A stretch of 64,000 nt of DNA from Tremella fuciformis (taxonomy: Eukaryota; Basidiomycota; Tremellomycetes; Tremellales; Tremellaceae), in assembly GCA_032768795.1 (NCBI GenBank), contig CP136490.1:3286001-3350000 (forward strand), given 5' to 3'. Position numbers and translations under genes: made by a program. Shown piece by piece: positions 40,218 to 51,893 of this stretch. The notes below the pieces were generated by a model that saw only the letters and a program-made list of their open reading frames with translations, was not told where the DNA came from and searched no databases. Numbering within the stretch: the stretch's first letter is position 1; each line of letters starts with the position of its first letter.

Positions 40218-41192
40218 TTACGGCTGCTCGATCGCTCGCGGAATGTTCGCAGCGTATGTCTCTATGATTCTCCAGTCGAAAGCGTAGACCAAATGGCTTT
40301 CGCAATGCTCACATTCGACACTCTTGGCTGCGCGGTAGAGGCCCGCCACTAGTGGTCCTGCATTGGCGTCAAGGACGCTTTCTTCTGCGATCTTCGTGAT
40401 AAGCCTTCGTCGAAAGCCTTGCCAATCGCCAGATGAGCTCTTGAAGTTGGGGCAGCTGTTCTGATTGCACTCCATAGGCCAGTTCCTGCCCTTGTCGGTC
40501 TGTACAGTCTGGGGATCCGACAAGTCTTCGAAAAAGTTGTGGCGCCAGCAGAAATGCAGGCTGTGCAGCTCAAGCAGTCGGATCAAATAAAGAGGGCAGG
40601 ATCTGTACAAGATGTCGCTTATCCACTTTGGAGCTGAGACGATATTCTGGCTCAAGGTGTCCCTCGAAGCCGCCTTTGCCGCGGCGAAGTCGTTCCTCAC
40701 CGCCGCAAGTGTATAGTCGAGGAAGGCGCGAGCACCGGGATCGGTGCGATCGAAATCGAGGATAGACGCCTGACACCGACCTAGCTGGACTAGGACGCAT
40801 TGAAGATCGTAGGCGTCGCAAATCGTCACCATATCCGGGATGGTCCTTCCGATCTGGAAGCGCGGAATGCGAGGGAGAGCATCAGGACCGGCGAAGGCGC
40901 GCAAGATCCGCAAGCAGACATTCAGCCCATCCCCAGAGGCGTGCGGCAGCTCGATGATCTCCTCGTCCTTCATGAGGGGGAGATCGCGAAAGAAGGACGA
41001 CAGCTCGGATAGTAAGGAGAGTCGGAAGTAGAAGTGAAGACCATCATTGGACCGTAAGATGGTCTTGCGATCGTCGACTGGTTGTTCGAAGGCAGGATCA
41101 AAGCGCATTTCTGCGCGGGTCAGCAGGCTCGGGACAGGTATCACCCAAGAGATCTCACCGGGTGCTTCGGGCTCGCCTTCGTGGTTGCTCAT
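40218..41192 (-). CDS. BTB/POZ domain protein of unknown role
   Basis: 324 residues, one frame, from ATG 41192. ILRSNDGLHFYFRLSLLSELSSFFRDL is the beta-alpha opening of a fungal BTB domain (substrate adaptor or dimerisation fold), followed by helices (ICDAYDLQCVLVQLG) as in the usual C-terminal extension. A late cysteine group (MECNQNSCPNF, CEHCESH) could bind zinc. Such fungal BTB proteins are often expanded and functionally undefined. Tail-to-tail with the CENP-B-type gene. Confidence 0.72.
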   Translation of the reverse strand: MSNHEGEPEAPGEISWVIPVPSLLTRAEMRFDPAFEQPVDDRKTILRSNDGLHFYFRLSLLSELSSFFRDLPLMKDEEIIELPHASGDGLNVCLRILRAFAGPDALPRIPRFQIGRTIPDMVTICDAYDLQCVLVQLGRCQASILDFDRTDPGARAFLDYTLAAVRNDFAAAKAASRDTLSQNIVSAPKWISDILYRSCPLYLIRLLELHSLHFCWRHNFFEDLSDPQTVQTDKGRNWPMECNQNSCPNFKSSSGDWQGFRRRLITKIAEESVLDANAGPLVAGLYRAAKSVECEHCESHLVYAFDWRIIETYAANIPRAIEQP

Positions 41193-41814
41193 CGTGGGTG
41201 AGCTAGCAACGATTACGAGGCAATGTCAAGACAGGAAGCTCGTTTCCTCTTCCCTCTTCCCTCTTGCTTCTTTCCGCGGGGAGGATCTTTGTGCTTTATC
41301 ACTCTGCCATGCCGCCGCCACATGCTTTCATCTGAAACGCCACCTTGCCACTCAATCAGGGGTGGCGATGTTTCAGGTTGCAGTTTACGGAATTGGCTGC
41401 TTTGATCGCCTTCAACTTGCCATCACAATGCTCGGCAAGTACATCCAGACTATCGTGAGAATCCCGTCCAAACTTCCTGCAGTCGATCGACGATACCTAC
41501 CTTTACTACTATTTGACGACACTACAAAAGCCTGTCTTCCTTCTTCTCCGGGCTGCCAGGTACGACCATCCCGACCGTAGCACAAACGACAGCGAAGCCG
41601 ATCCACCTCGAACTCGCGCCAAGCGAGGCCTTGGCGTGCTTCCTGACACCCATCGGCCCGTCCGACCAGGAACGACGCCGAATCTCTATCTCAAAGACGA
41701 AAACTAGGGGGCGACAATGCATCTTGCTAATTTGCGCAGTACAACATCAGGGCGTAGAAGATACAAACCTGCTCGTCAGCCAATGTCGCGTATACAAACG
41801 GAAAGACAGGAAGC
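41193..41814. other. Intergenic region
   Basis: About 620 bp between the BTB gene start (minus) and the PPN1 gene end (minus). Short frames such as 41223-41405 have no supporting features; nothing else is visible. Confidence 0.3.
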
Positions 41815-43929
41815 TCACATAAAGTCCTGGAACTGATTCCACATCTTCTTGCTATTCACCAACTTTCTGGACAACTTGACATAGCTCCCAATGGTCAGGT
41901 CCTTCATCTTCCACGGCGTGATGCGCTGGATAGCCTTCTCGAATTTGTCTTTCTTCTTCTTGTGCAACACAGAGGCGCTGTCGTCCCATAACAACTCTGG
42001 CTCGTAGTCCGGCAAGAGATGCAGCGGGACAGGCAAAGGTTGAGATAGTTCGGTCGCGTTGCCGGGCACCAGCTGACTGGGTTTATGGGTCGAATATTCG
42101 ATCTTCCATTCTGGCTCGTGCTTCTGTTTCTCGATGTCTGGAAGGTAGAATTGGGTGAAGCCTAACGGGGACAGGGCTTGATTCGATCGCGAGGGAGAAT
42201 GCTTGGAATAATAGCGAGGCTTGGTCTTGAACACACAATGAGGTTTATCCTGGTTCTCGGGCTTGCTGCAGTCTTTCTTGGATCCCTTGTCACCGTGGCG
42301 ATGCCCGTGCTTCCGTTTCTTGGCCACACTGAGGTCGTCTAATCCTGTGATATTATAGCTAGAAGTAAGCACTAGCATCAAGTGGGAAACAAAGTCAACC
42401 CACGAGTACACTCTAACACCTGGTAGGTATGTCGGAATCACACTGGCTCCGACGTTGACAACCGCATAGTCCTTCAACTTGATAGCCGCGGGCCCTGGCA
42501 TCTCTCCGAAGTCTTTCTTTAACTCGTCCCGGAGACTAAGACCGGCTGATCGTCCGAAGATGCCGTACGGTGTCTTCGCCCGCTGATGCGCGGTAGCATT
42601 TGCGGGGACCAGTCTCTCTGTGTTCGATGCCTCTAGCTCCTCCACGTCGAGGAAGAAGAAATGGTCAATGTTCCTGTACGTCAGCCTGCAAAAGACGGAC
42701 CGGGGGATGCGCACATGTGCCCATACAGATGTCCAACGATGGTATCCTGATATCGGAGTGCGAGGTCTCCATAACGAAGATCTGTATGTCAGCATGGCTC
42801 AAATCGTGGCGGGCAGACGAACAGCAATTGTTGAAATAGTTGCCAAGATGCGGTGGCACATGGCCTGATAGCCAAACCTGCATGCCTCTTTCCCGGAACT
42901 CGTCGAGCTGCACCTCAAGCCAATCCATGTGCAATGCTCCCGGGTCCGAACTGCTGTCTTTGCAGCCATCGACCACTGCAGGTTAAGCTTGTTTCGATTG
43001 TGCAAGCGACCTGAACGTACACGTATTTGAGTCGTACCAGAACAAGGTGTTTAGCGAGATGACCGCCAATTGGTCCGGTATGACCTCAACCGAGAAGTAC
43101 AGTCCACGTTCGAAGACATGCCTGAAATCTGAAGGGATGAAAGGTTTCCATATTCTGAAGTCATCAGCGGTCCGCATGCCCAGCCCGGTTCACGACTGAC
43201 TTGGCGAATTCGGCGGTCACAGAACTGGGTCCAGCTGCCAGGATATTGTGAGGATATATATCGTTGTTACCGATACTCGGAACAATGTGCACATGACTCG
43301 GGAAGGTTTCCCGCATCTTGTCCACCATCCACTGATTCAGCGCGTAGATCTCTTTCGGCTGTCGAGGTCTATCGCGATCGATATCGTGTCTGTTGTTGGC
43401 GCTGTGCTCGCTTCGCTTCACCATCCCGATGCAGCTCACCTGGCACTATCCCCTGTCCACACCACAAAGTCCACCTCGTCTGCCCATTCCTTCTTCAGCC
43501 AATCCATGGTCAGGTTGACAAGGGCAAGAGGCGAGTCGCAATCGCTGGAATGTGAGCCACTCGACGGATGAGGTTATCAAGAGAATGCTGACGATACTGG
43601 TGCGCCCCACTTGCCAGCTATGCCCTCCTTCTCGAACATCTCCTCGTCTTCTGCCCAAGACCTATCTGGCAGGTCGTGCTCCCATAGCTTCCCCTTGCCC
43701 TTCTTCCTGTGGCACGCGTTCGAGATTTTCGTGCCGACTCGGTAATGAGGGTCGGGATGGAAGTCTGTCAGATGCAGAAATCGGCCTTTGAGAGCTGAAA
43801 GTGAGCTGGTCCCGGAGTTGATAGGGGCAGCTCACGCCTTCTGCTTGACGACGACGCGAAGGGCGCCTGCTCCTCCGCAGAGACTGCCAACGCCAAGCCC
43901 AAAACAGGCAAGAAGAGGGAGAGCCTCAT
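41815..43929 (-). CDS. PPN1: Vacuolar endopolyphosphatase PPN1
   Basis: About ten exons; start ATG 43929 ([20 protein letters not shown], a signal peptide or anchor). Calcineurin-type metal motifs appear in order across exons: [30 protein letters not shown] and LSGHVPP, then [16 protein letters not shown], a word typical of endopolyphosphatases. The last exons carry a His/Lys/Asp-rich segment ([17 protein letters not shown]) and end at 41815. PPN1 cuts long inorganic polyphosphate chains inside the vacuole. Introns seen include those at about 42748-42708, 42819-42786 and a GTGGGT...AG one near 42400. Exact exon limits in the middle are approximate. Confidence 0.88.
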
Positions 43930-44283
43930 AGTCGGTGTCGCCAGCTCCACCGAGCTGCCCGGATACAACTTTGGCAAGGGAGCAGAAGCAAGATGCCAGC
44001 CGAGGTCGGCTGATGAGGGTGTCGTGTGATCCTCGTGTGAAAGATGGAGTGGAGAAGGTGAGTTTGACGTCTTAGGCTGCACGTTCTTGACGGTGACCTC
44101 TTCTGTCCTCCGTCTGCCACTTCAGGAACGGTTGATCGGAAGACACGCCTAACCCAACTAAGCCGAGAGAAATAGGCGCTTTGTGCCTTGGCCACCCGGA
44201 GTTCAACGAGATTTTGGAGATCCAGCGTGCTTCGGTGCATAAGAGCCAGAAATAAGAAGAGCATTGCCTTTGCTCGAGTCAAG

Positions 44284-45414
44284 ATGGTGAGCCACGACGA
44301 GCTTGATGGTATCATACCGTGTGATCTGACGCCCAGCTTCGGCGGCAGACGCGAGAGCGCCGAGAGTACATCTTCAAAAAGTCGCTAGAGTCCCAAGAAA
44401 GAGCGATCTACGAGCGCAAGCAGAAGATTAAGGACTTGCTGGCGCAGGGGAAGGAAATCCCCAACGAGCTCAAAGCGGAAGCGCGGACACTGGGAAAAGA
44501 CTTGGCGCTGGACGAGGCGCAGCAAGGTGGGCCGCCATGCTGGTCAGGGGGTGTGATGCTGAGGGCAGCCCCGACATCGCACATCGACGACGAGTACGCC
44601 AAAGTGGGGATGTATGACCCGAAGATAGTCATCACCACCTCGCGGTCGCCTTCATCGCGCCTGCTCCAGTTCTCCAAGGTGTGTTCTAGCTGGCCCGCCA
44701 AACTTGCCTGGCGCTGTTTGGGCTCACCTCCGAGTATGGGTCGCTAATGTCCAGGAACTCCGCCTCGTCTTCCCCAACGCCTTCCGGCTCAATCGTGGAG
44801 CCACCACCTCCAAGTCCCTCGTCCAAGCATGCCTCGCACAGAATGTCACCGATCTGCTCATCATCCATGAACACCGCGGCGTCCCAGATGCACTCATCAT
44901 CTCGCATCTCCCACACGGTCCGACATTATCAATGACCCTCCACAACGTCACACTGCGACACGATGTGTCGAGCCATGCGGACTCGACGGTCAGCGAGCAG
45001 TATCCTCATTTGATATTTGACGGATTCAGCACACGCCTCGGGCAGCGGGTGATGGGCATCTTGCAGGCGTTATTCCCGGTTCCCAAGGATGATGCGAAGC
45101 GAGTCATGACGTTTGCCAATGATAGGGACTTCATCTCTTTCAGGTGGGTGTCGCCTGATCTTGCTTATTGAGTAAATTAAAGGCAGACATCATGTCTTTG
45201 CAAAGACGAGCCACAAGGATGTGCAGCTGGCAGAAGTGGGACCGAGATTTGAGGCGAAGCGTGCGTTCAAGCTCTCTTCTCTCTTTATCCAGATCATTCA
45301 TACTGACGCGCAGCATACGAGATCAGACAAGGGACACTTGACCAGCCTGAAGCCGATATAGAATGGCTTCTCCGGCCGTATATGCGTACCGCAAAGAAGA
45401 GAAACCAGATGTAG
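44284..45414 (+). CDS. IMP4: U3 snoRNP protein IMP4
   Basis: Six exons: 44284-44286 (ATG only), 44337-44526, 44569-44678, 44755-45143, 45187-45260 and 45314-45414; all phases close to 288 residues, near the 291 of the human protein. MLRRQTRERREYIFKKS opens the protein; the Brix-domain words ITTSRSPSSRL, LRLVFPNAFRLNRG, LIIHEHRGVPDALIISHLPHGP and LFPVPKDDAKRVMTFAN follow. IMP4 belongs to the Mpp10 subcomplex of the small-subunit processome and helps U3 pair with pre-rRNA in the nucleolus. The first exon consists of the start codon alone. Confidence 0.95.
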
Positions 45415-45917
45415 TCATCAGCCCGTACCTACCCATCATCGCCTTGTTGTATGCATCTTCCTCAATCGTCGCATTGTGGGCAGCTTAGTCATCAACCGAG
45501 CTAATGTCGAGAAGACATTCTCTCTCTTCAGGAACAACATGACATAATCATGACTACCAAGCCTCTTCTTCCGTCTCTCCGGAGAGGTTGCTAGATACGT
45601 CGAGGCTCTACCTGGACATGGGGACAAGATACCGATACATACGATAGTGCGATGGATGGGGCGGGCGATGGGCGCGTGGGACAAGACGTGTGATAGTCTG
45701 ATGAGTGAGTGCTAAGGGGAAGGCCGATGCTGATTGTCGGGAGAGTGATGAGGTGAAGTGAACATGTAATTGTGAAAGTGAATATGTAAATTTGAATGCC
45801 AATGCTGGTCGTTATGATGCCGTTTCAATTTGATCGTCGATGGTTGTCGTGCCTCAAAGAATACAGAAGTTGATGTGCGGTTGAAGCCAGCAAGGCCTCA
45901 CCCCATTCTCCAGACCA
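45415..45917. other. Convergent intergenic region
   Basis: About 500 bp between the 3' ends of IMP4 and the next minus-strand gene. Frames here are short and featureless; no repeat or RNA seen. Confidence 0.3.
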
Positions 45918-48871
45918 CTACTGAGAGCCATAGCCGGGCGGGCGAATAACCTTGTCGGCTGTGGCCATGCTCTCTTGGATGCGCGGTGGAATGTTGAATG
46001 TGGCCCTTGGAAGAGGGCGGTTCTGACCCGTACTACCATTGAGAAACGCTTTGCTGACCAAGCAATGATACTCACGCCCAGCTATGAAGGTCGACCCCGT
46101 CCTTGGTGGAGCGTATAGTTGCGGCAGAGTCGATGCAGGCATCTCGGACGCATTTGGGTGGAGTCGCGAAGCCCTTGCGATCAGCTTTGTCTTCCGTATC
46201 GAGTATGAGGCTTACGTGACGCCTGAGCATTTCGTCTGCCGTCGTCAGAGAAGACTCGAATGCTTGCTCTGCCAACTCACTGTGCTTAGCCCCACCAGGG
46301 GATTTGGTGATTGTAACGAGACCGATGTCGGCCCTGGGAGTCAGCAGCGCGCGATGCAGTTCTGAGAGATCTTACCCGTTGCTCTTGGTGCAGATCTTAC
46401 GAAGATAGGCAAACATCCATGGCTTTCCCTGCACAGCCTTAGCGCAGATGCTAGCTCCGTGAATGGTTCGAGCGACTGGCGGATCCGCGTTGATGAGAGC
46501 AGTGGTGGTCGCATCCCTGGTGGCTGAGACATCGAGCATGCGCTCTACCAAGAAGCTGCATGTTGAGCATGAACAGTATAGCTCGATGAGTGACTCACTG
46601 TCCGTGATCGTCACCAGAAACGCGCTGAATGTTTGCAAGGATCTATTTGTCAGCCAAGAAGTGCTACTTGTGGTGAAGCTTTACCTCTTTCTGGCAATCG
46701 TCCTGTCTTGTCAGCAACAAAATCTGCACAGACCTGCTTTGCCTCACCATCATCATCTTGATGCCAGGGTTCTCGGTCTCGCCAGCTAAGCCATTGTCTG
46801 CCAGGGTTTCAACGAGCTGTTGAACGGCTATCGTGCCTTCCTTGCCAATGTCAGCTTCGTCAGATCGATATCCTACACGGCAGACATGGCTTACTTCTCT
46901 ACCACACGCGAGATCAACCCAATGACCACGCAATGCTTCGGCGAACCTGTTTCATCAGCCTGCGTGCGTTGGGCCGAGATCTCCGCTTCACTTGAAGAAA
47001 GTCTCATGATCACCGGAGACTCTGCATCTGACGAGGAACTGAAGTGTCAGGGTACTTCGTTGCTCAAGTCTCAAGCCCTACCTTGCGCCAGACCACGACA
47101 CCTCCGGCTCGGAGTGTCTCGAATATACCCAGGGCATACAGTCTCTCCACCATTAGGTCCTGTGATACGTAAGAGACTCGAATCTGGTTGAGGGCATGAC
47201 TCACTTCGAGCATCGGCTGCTCGGTCGCATGAGCGATTACTTTTCTACCTCTATGTTTGTCACGCAACAGGTCTAGGAGATATTCGCTGCCCGTGAGTGA
47301 CTGAGGGCAGCCCGAAACCAATCCAGCTTACTTGATGATATTCACAAACTTCTCCTTGGTCGTGTCATCCGCTTTGTCCAGGAAAGCTTGGCACAATCGA
47401 TTGCCTTCGGCACTGATGCACAGATCGCGAGCGTAGCGGAGAACATAGGAGCAAATGACATCCTGAAGACCCTCTTCCTCGAGTCCATTCTAACTGCTAA
47501 GCTTTGTGCTGGGCGTGACGTAGCAACTCACGCCAAGGGCCGAGACTAGATTCTTGATGAGTCTACCGGTCAGCGAGCACTCAGCCTCCCACTGCATGTG
47601 GACTCACTGGCTGGTAGGATTGAACCTGTCGGGAGGCCGAGCGAGAAGAGTGACAGCCCCAGGAACGGCTTCGATACAGATAGGCTCAAGATCAAGCTGC
47701 CCGCATTCAAGCAGATGGCGAACATCTGACGCGGTATAGTAGCGAGCCTGGGGTTCAGTGCATGACGAGATGGGACGGAACATGGCTGACCTCATTACCT
47801 GATGAAAAGTTGGCCTGGGTAGGCGAAGGATAGTAGCCGCCGAAGCCAGGTGAGCTAAATGTCGAAGTGGAATCCCATGCCGGCGAGCCAAAGGCGGAGT
47901 CCAGATACGCCTGTGCCGAAGCCCCGTCTCTGGACATCTGACATGAGTAATAACTCGGTGCATAGGTGAAGCTCACTCACGCTCACGCGCCCATAGGTGT
48001 TGGGGTCATTCCTTAGGGTGAGGTTAATGGTGTGAGTGGCCATTTGCAGACGCCTGCGCAAATCCAAAGACTGCTTGAGGGCTTCTTGAGCTCTTTGAGC
48101 GTTTTGCGCTGCCTCGAGTTGAGTGTTCTGAAGCTGAACCTCGACGGCCTGTACAAGGCGCTTCTTCTCTTCCTCGAGGTCGACCACCAAACGCTCAAGG
48201 ACTTTGACGTTGTCGGCACGATCGATCCCGAGGTCAATCTTGGCTTGCTCCAGGCAGCGGCGAGTGTGTGACGAGACTGAGAGCAAGACCTGACTGTTAG
48301 CTAACCTGGCGATAACATGGTGGAATAGATACTGACTTGTTCACGGGCGGCTTTGATCTCGGATCCAGGGGCCCTGATGCTGAGGCCCCTACCGCCGTGA
48401 GGGTCTGGTGCCATGCGCCAAATGTTTTCTTGTCCGGTACCCAGGATGATCGGGGCGGGCGCAGAAGGCGCGAGGCGCGGTGGGACGTTGAGGTCGCGCT
48501 CAACGAGCTGGCGGTGCACCTGTTGGTGAGTCACGCATGCTCTGTCAAGGTCAGAAGGGCGCGCAGGTGCGTGAGGTCAGACACGAGGTTGACGTGCGCA
48601 TGAAAGCTGCTGGGGCGAGAGTCTCGAAAACGAAAGGGCTCACAGGTGAGAGGGCCAAGGCCGCCTGGTCTGTCGACGGGGTGTGGTTGTGCATGACGGC
48701 AGTGAGCTGTGTCGCCGACTGTTGCTCGCTCTCAGCACGAGAGAGGGGAGTGGGATAGAAGTTGTGAGCCTCAATGAGACGCTTATAGCCCTCGAGATCG
48801 GCGCGTAGTGATTCGGGCGTGATCGAGGGTGAGATGTGAGTCTGGTCCTTGGGACGGAAGGAGTGAGCCAT
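45918..48871 (-). CDS. Multi-exon coiled-coil protein with Pumilio/ARM-like repeats (tentative)
   Basis: At least eight exons from ATG 48871 (MAHSFRPKDQTHISPS) to TAG at 45918-45920; only parts of the splicing are resolved. An N-terminal coiled-coil (VLERLVVDLEEEKKRLVQAV) is followed by a Ser/Gly/Tyr-rich linker (FSSPGFGGYYPSPTQ) and a helical region with words such as SAEGNRLCQAFLDKADDTT, LLDLLRDKHRGRKVIAHATE and VERMLDVSATRDATT, which look like PUF/ARM repeats (GNrlcQ, GrkViahA). If so it would bind RNA 3' UTRs; I do not see enough regular repeats to be sure. Confidence 0.5.
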
Positions 48872-48970
48872 CACGCAGTGGTGGGCGGTGAAGCGGGTAA
48901 AGGTCGTCAGGTACAAGAGAGGATGGGCCAGGAAGGATGAATGATAGAATGTACAAGTGGGAAAATGCTA

Positions 48971-48990
48971 AGAGAGAGAGAGAGAGAGAA
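48971..48990. repeat. (GA)n microsatellite
   Basis: About ten GA units in the promoter region between the gene at 45918-48871 (minus) and the complex I subunit gene (plus). Confidence 0.9.
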
Positions 48991-49799
48991 GAGATGTAGA
49001 CGAGAGTGGAATGTGAAGAGTGAGGGGGGCAGGGGATGGGGGAAGACGTGTGATTGCCGAGTGATCGGGTGACACCTTCTTTTGGAAAGTATCGACGAGG
49101 TGTTGAAGGGGAAGGCAGGTGGGGTGGGGATGATGCACCTCGTGATGCCCGTCAAACGGCACGTCGAGCTAGTGAATAACGGCGTTGGCGTCTCGCATCA
49201 TCCAGTGGCGCAACAGGTGCCGCCAGCGCGAGACAAGAGAGAGAAAGCGGAGAAGGATCTGATAGAACAGCGCGGCCAAGTGTTGCCGTGAGACTTTGAG
49301 TTTGGACCGACGATAGAGGGATGGCTAGTCGGGGGCGGGTGAGACAGGTCGGTGCCGTCAGCCCGCACCTCTATTCTGTCACTGCTCCGTGTCCCGTCGT
49401 CTGACCGCGGCCGTACGAGCTATATGGGAAGTGAGAGAGATCCAAATGCACCTTTGGTCGTCAGGACCCCCCTTCTTTGGTGAGGAATTGATCGACGAGG
49501 TGCATGGGACACCTTTTGACGACACTTTGACCTTTTTTGGGTGGTCCTTCAAAGTGGAGGCAAATCAGGCGCCAAAATGGGTACACGTGGTATTATCGCC
49601 CCCAGCTTGGGCTACCTTATCACCCACCGAACGGCCGTCCTATGACTGCGAAGCCGATGCTGAGCACCAAGCTTACAACGACACACACCCAGCTCTCGAA
49701 GCATAGACCCCACTACACCTCGGTCCGCTTGAAGCACAGCTTGGCTCGCCACCCAAATCACCCTGCTCCCCTGCGATCCCGAACACACGATCTTCCGCC
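48991..49799. promoter_or_regulatory. Divergent intergenic region
   Basis: About 800 bp that must hold the promoters of two divergent genes. A 105-codon frame at 49389-49706 has no family resemblance or coding signature and is left out. No clear TATA box. Confidence 0.3.
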
Positions 49800-50148
49800 A
49801 TGTCTCACCCCTCAATGGACGAGTACCGGAGTACGTCCTCCCCTCAACAAGCCTTCAATCCGACGCCAAGTCCGAGAAGCTCAGCTGACATCAGGTAAAC
49901 TCCAAGAACGCGAGACACACATCCGAGAATCATGGGTCAAGGCGATGGAGGCCCGCCTAGTGAGGGAGGAGCTGCAGAAGTGTTACAGGGGAGAAGGCGT
50001 GAACCACCTTCAAAACTGCAAAGAGCTGGCGGAAAAGTACGCAACAATGATCAGGGAGAACAAGGTGGGTCATGCGGGATCTCACCAGCGTTGCTGGCTG
50101 TAGCTGACAACTCAGATAAAGGGGTACAAGGTGATTGACGTAGAATGA
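49800..50148 (+). CDS. Mitochondrial complex I small subunit (12-kDa / NDUFB10-like, PDSW)
   Basis: Three exons 49800-49830, 49895-50064 and 50116-50148; phases 1 and 0 close, giving 77 residues. Exon 2 carries RESWVKAMEARLVREELQKC and YRGEGVNHLQNCKELAEKY, which I recall from the fungal 12-kDa complex I accessory subunit (PDSW/NDUFB10 family), including its spaced cysteines. These subunits sit in the membrane arm facing the intermembrane space. The protein is slightly short for the family, and the N-terminus is brief. Confidence 0.8.
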
Positions 50149-50262
50149 CCTGGACCTCTCGCGGATAGCATGGGCATGTAACAACATCATCACAGCAGGA
50201 TCTACAACTTGACTGGGTACCGGAGTCTAGGCGTATATGGAGGAGGCCAGGCGCACATGAGG

Positions 50263-51642
50263 TCATGAGGTTACTCGAACGACCCCACTCACGTAGCTGA
50301 CGCTCGAATCTCGTGGTGCTCTGCACTTCTCGTTCTGCTCATACCGCACAAAGGTCGTCTTGATCCCCTCTGCACTTTCGCCGTAAACATCCTGGACGAG
50401 ATACAGCAGCAAGGTCAGACCATACCGCCCGCAGATGGTGTTCTGCGGTCAGCTTCCTCACAGGACTAGCGACCTAGGGGGATGCTCGCCCCTGTTCGTC
50501 TCAGATAGGCCGACCATTCCTCCACCTTGCCCTTCGCGCCGGGCGTGCGAAGAATCTCGATCCCTTCATGGTCCATGTACTGGATGCTCTTCCATATCTC
50601 CACTCCGCCTGCGGTGACCTTGCGGCTCAACTCAGGGGAGGAAGTGGGAGCTGGCGACGAGTCTTCGATGGGCGGGACGGGATCATGAGGGTCGGGTGCT
50701 TGTGGATAATAGTTGGTGTATCCGAATCTGCTTCCCCTACACGTCAGATTGTCATCTGTCGTAAGTCCAACGTGAGAGCGCACCAGTGACAAAAGTCGGT
50801 GGAGAAGACGAAAAAGGTATCTTCGGCCTGCCAGTACGGCGCAAGGATTTTGGCATAGCGGGCATACTGTGCAGGCGACGGGTGCGCTATGATGAGCGGC
50901 ACCAAGCGGAGATCATCCCGTCTACGCTGTCAGCGAGGTCCTTGTACTTCTTCGCACCCGCATCGGTCGGTCGGTCGGTCGGTCCGTACGCACCCCGCAA
51001 AGATCAGCCTCAAGTACGGCATCTGCATCTCCAGCGAGTGCTCCCGCTCATCGCTATCGGGGCTCAGCTCCGAAAAGAGTCCCGTCTTGCGCAAAGCAGC
51101 GACCGTCTCCGTGCAAATTGGCAGCTCGCCGAATGGGGTATCGTAAGACGCGAATGACGAGAGCGCAATCCCGTCAAAGTGATCGTAGTGCGATGGACCG
51201 ATGACGAACACCTTCTTCCTGTCGTGTCAGCGCATTGGACTCTATCGGCCGATGATTATCGCGTACACCCTGTCTGTCGGAATCGAGGCGTAGGCCCAAG
51301 CAGCCGCCTTGCCGGAATACGTGTAGCCCGCATGGCTGCTCGTCAGCTGTGGCGGGGATGGTCTTCAATGCTCACGGCGCTATGACTGCTTTGGCGTCCA
51401 GGCATGGAGGCGTGTAGTCGAGTGCGGGCAGAGAAGTGACGCGCCCCAGATTGCTCTCGAGCTCTGCCTTGAGCTTGGCCGCTAAGGAAATCAGCGAGTT
51501 TGCCACTCGGTGCTGGGATGTAGCGACTGACGGGTTCCGGTGTACCAAGTCCCTGCATGAGATGCCTCTCGCACTCTGAAACGTCAGCAGCTGCTGAGAG
51601 AGCGTGAACTTGGATTGACCCTGTCGAACCAGCTCTGCCCAT
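50263..51642 (-). CDS. MEMO1-like protein
   Basis: First exons 51642-51630, 51573-51532 and from 51481, with in-phase introns (56 and 50 nt). They give VREASHAGTWYTGT, and across the next intron APHAGYTYSGKAAAWAY; later KVFVIGPSHYDHFDG, REHSLEMQMPYL, FSTDFCHW, NTICGRYG and a final DSSVSYVSG. These are the MEMO/AmmeMemoRadiSam B hallmarks: the histidines and cysteine that form the metal-redox site. MEMO proteins act in redox and iron homeostasis and in motility signalling in animals; yeast homologues affect morphogenesis. The stop TGA at 50263-50265 is chosen because reading through the last GTGAGT gives the family-like C-terminus; a spliced end is possible. Confidence 0.87.
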
Positions 51643-51893
51643 CGTGCTTCTTCCCATCCCCATCGATTGACGACAGGCAGAGTGATGGTGACGAGAACCG
51701 GGCGAGCATCCGGGAGAGGCATTACGCGGTGCCCCGCTTCCCGCAAAGAGAACCTTGTGCATACATGCATGGTGTCTGTGACCTCGTGGGCGACAATGGA
51801 TATACTATGTGGGGGATATGTACATGGGCTGCTCGTTCATGATCATGTCGTTGTCGTCTAGTCTAATCTTGTCCGCTGGCCGATTTGACCAGA

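Noticed and set aside
49389..49706. 105-codon plus-strand frame
   Set aside because: No family resemblance, no splice context, and it lies in the divergent promoter region.
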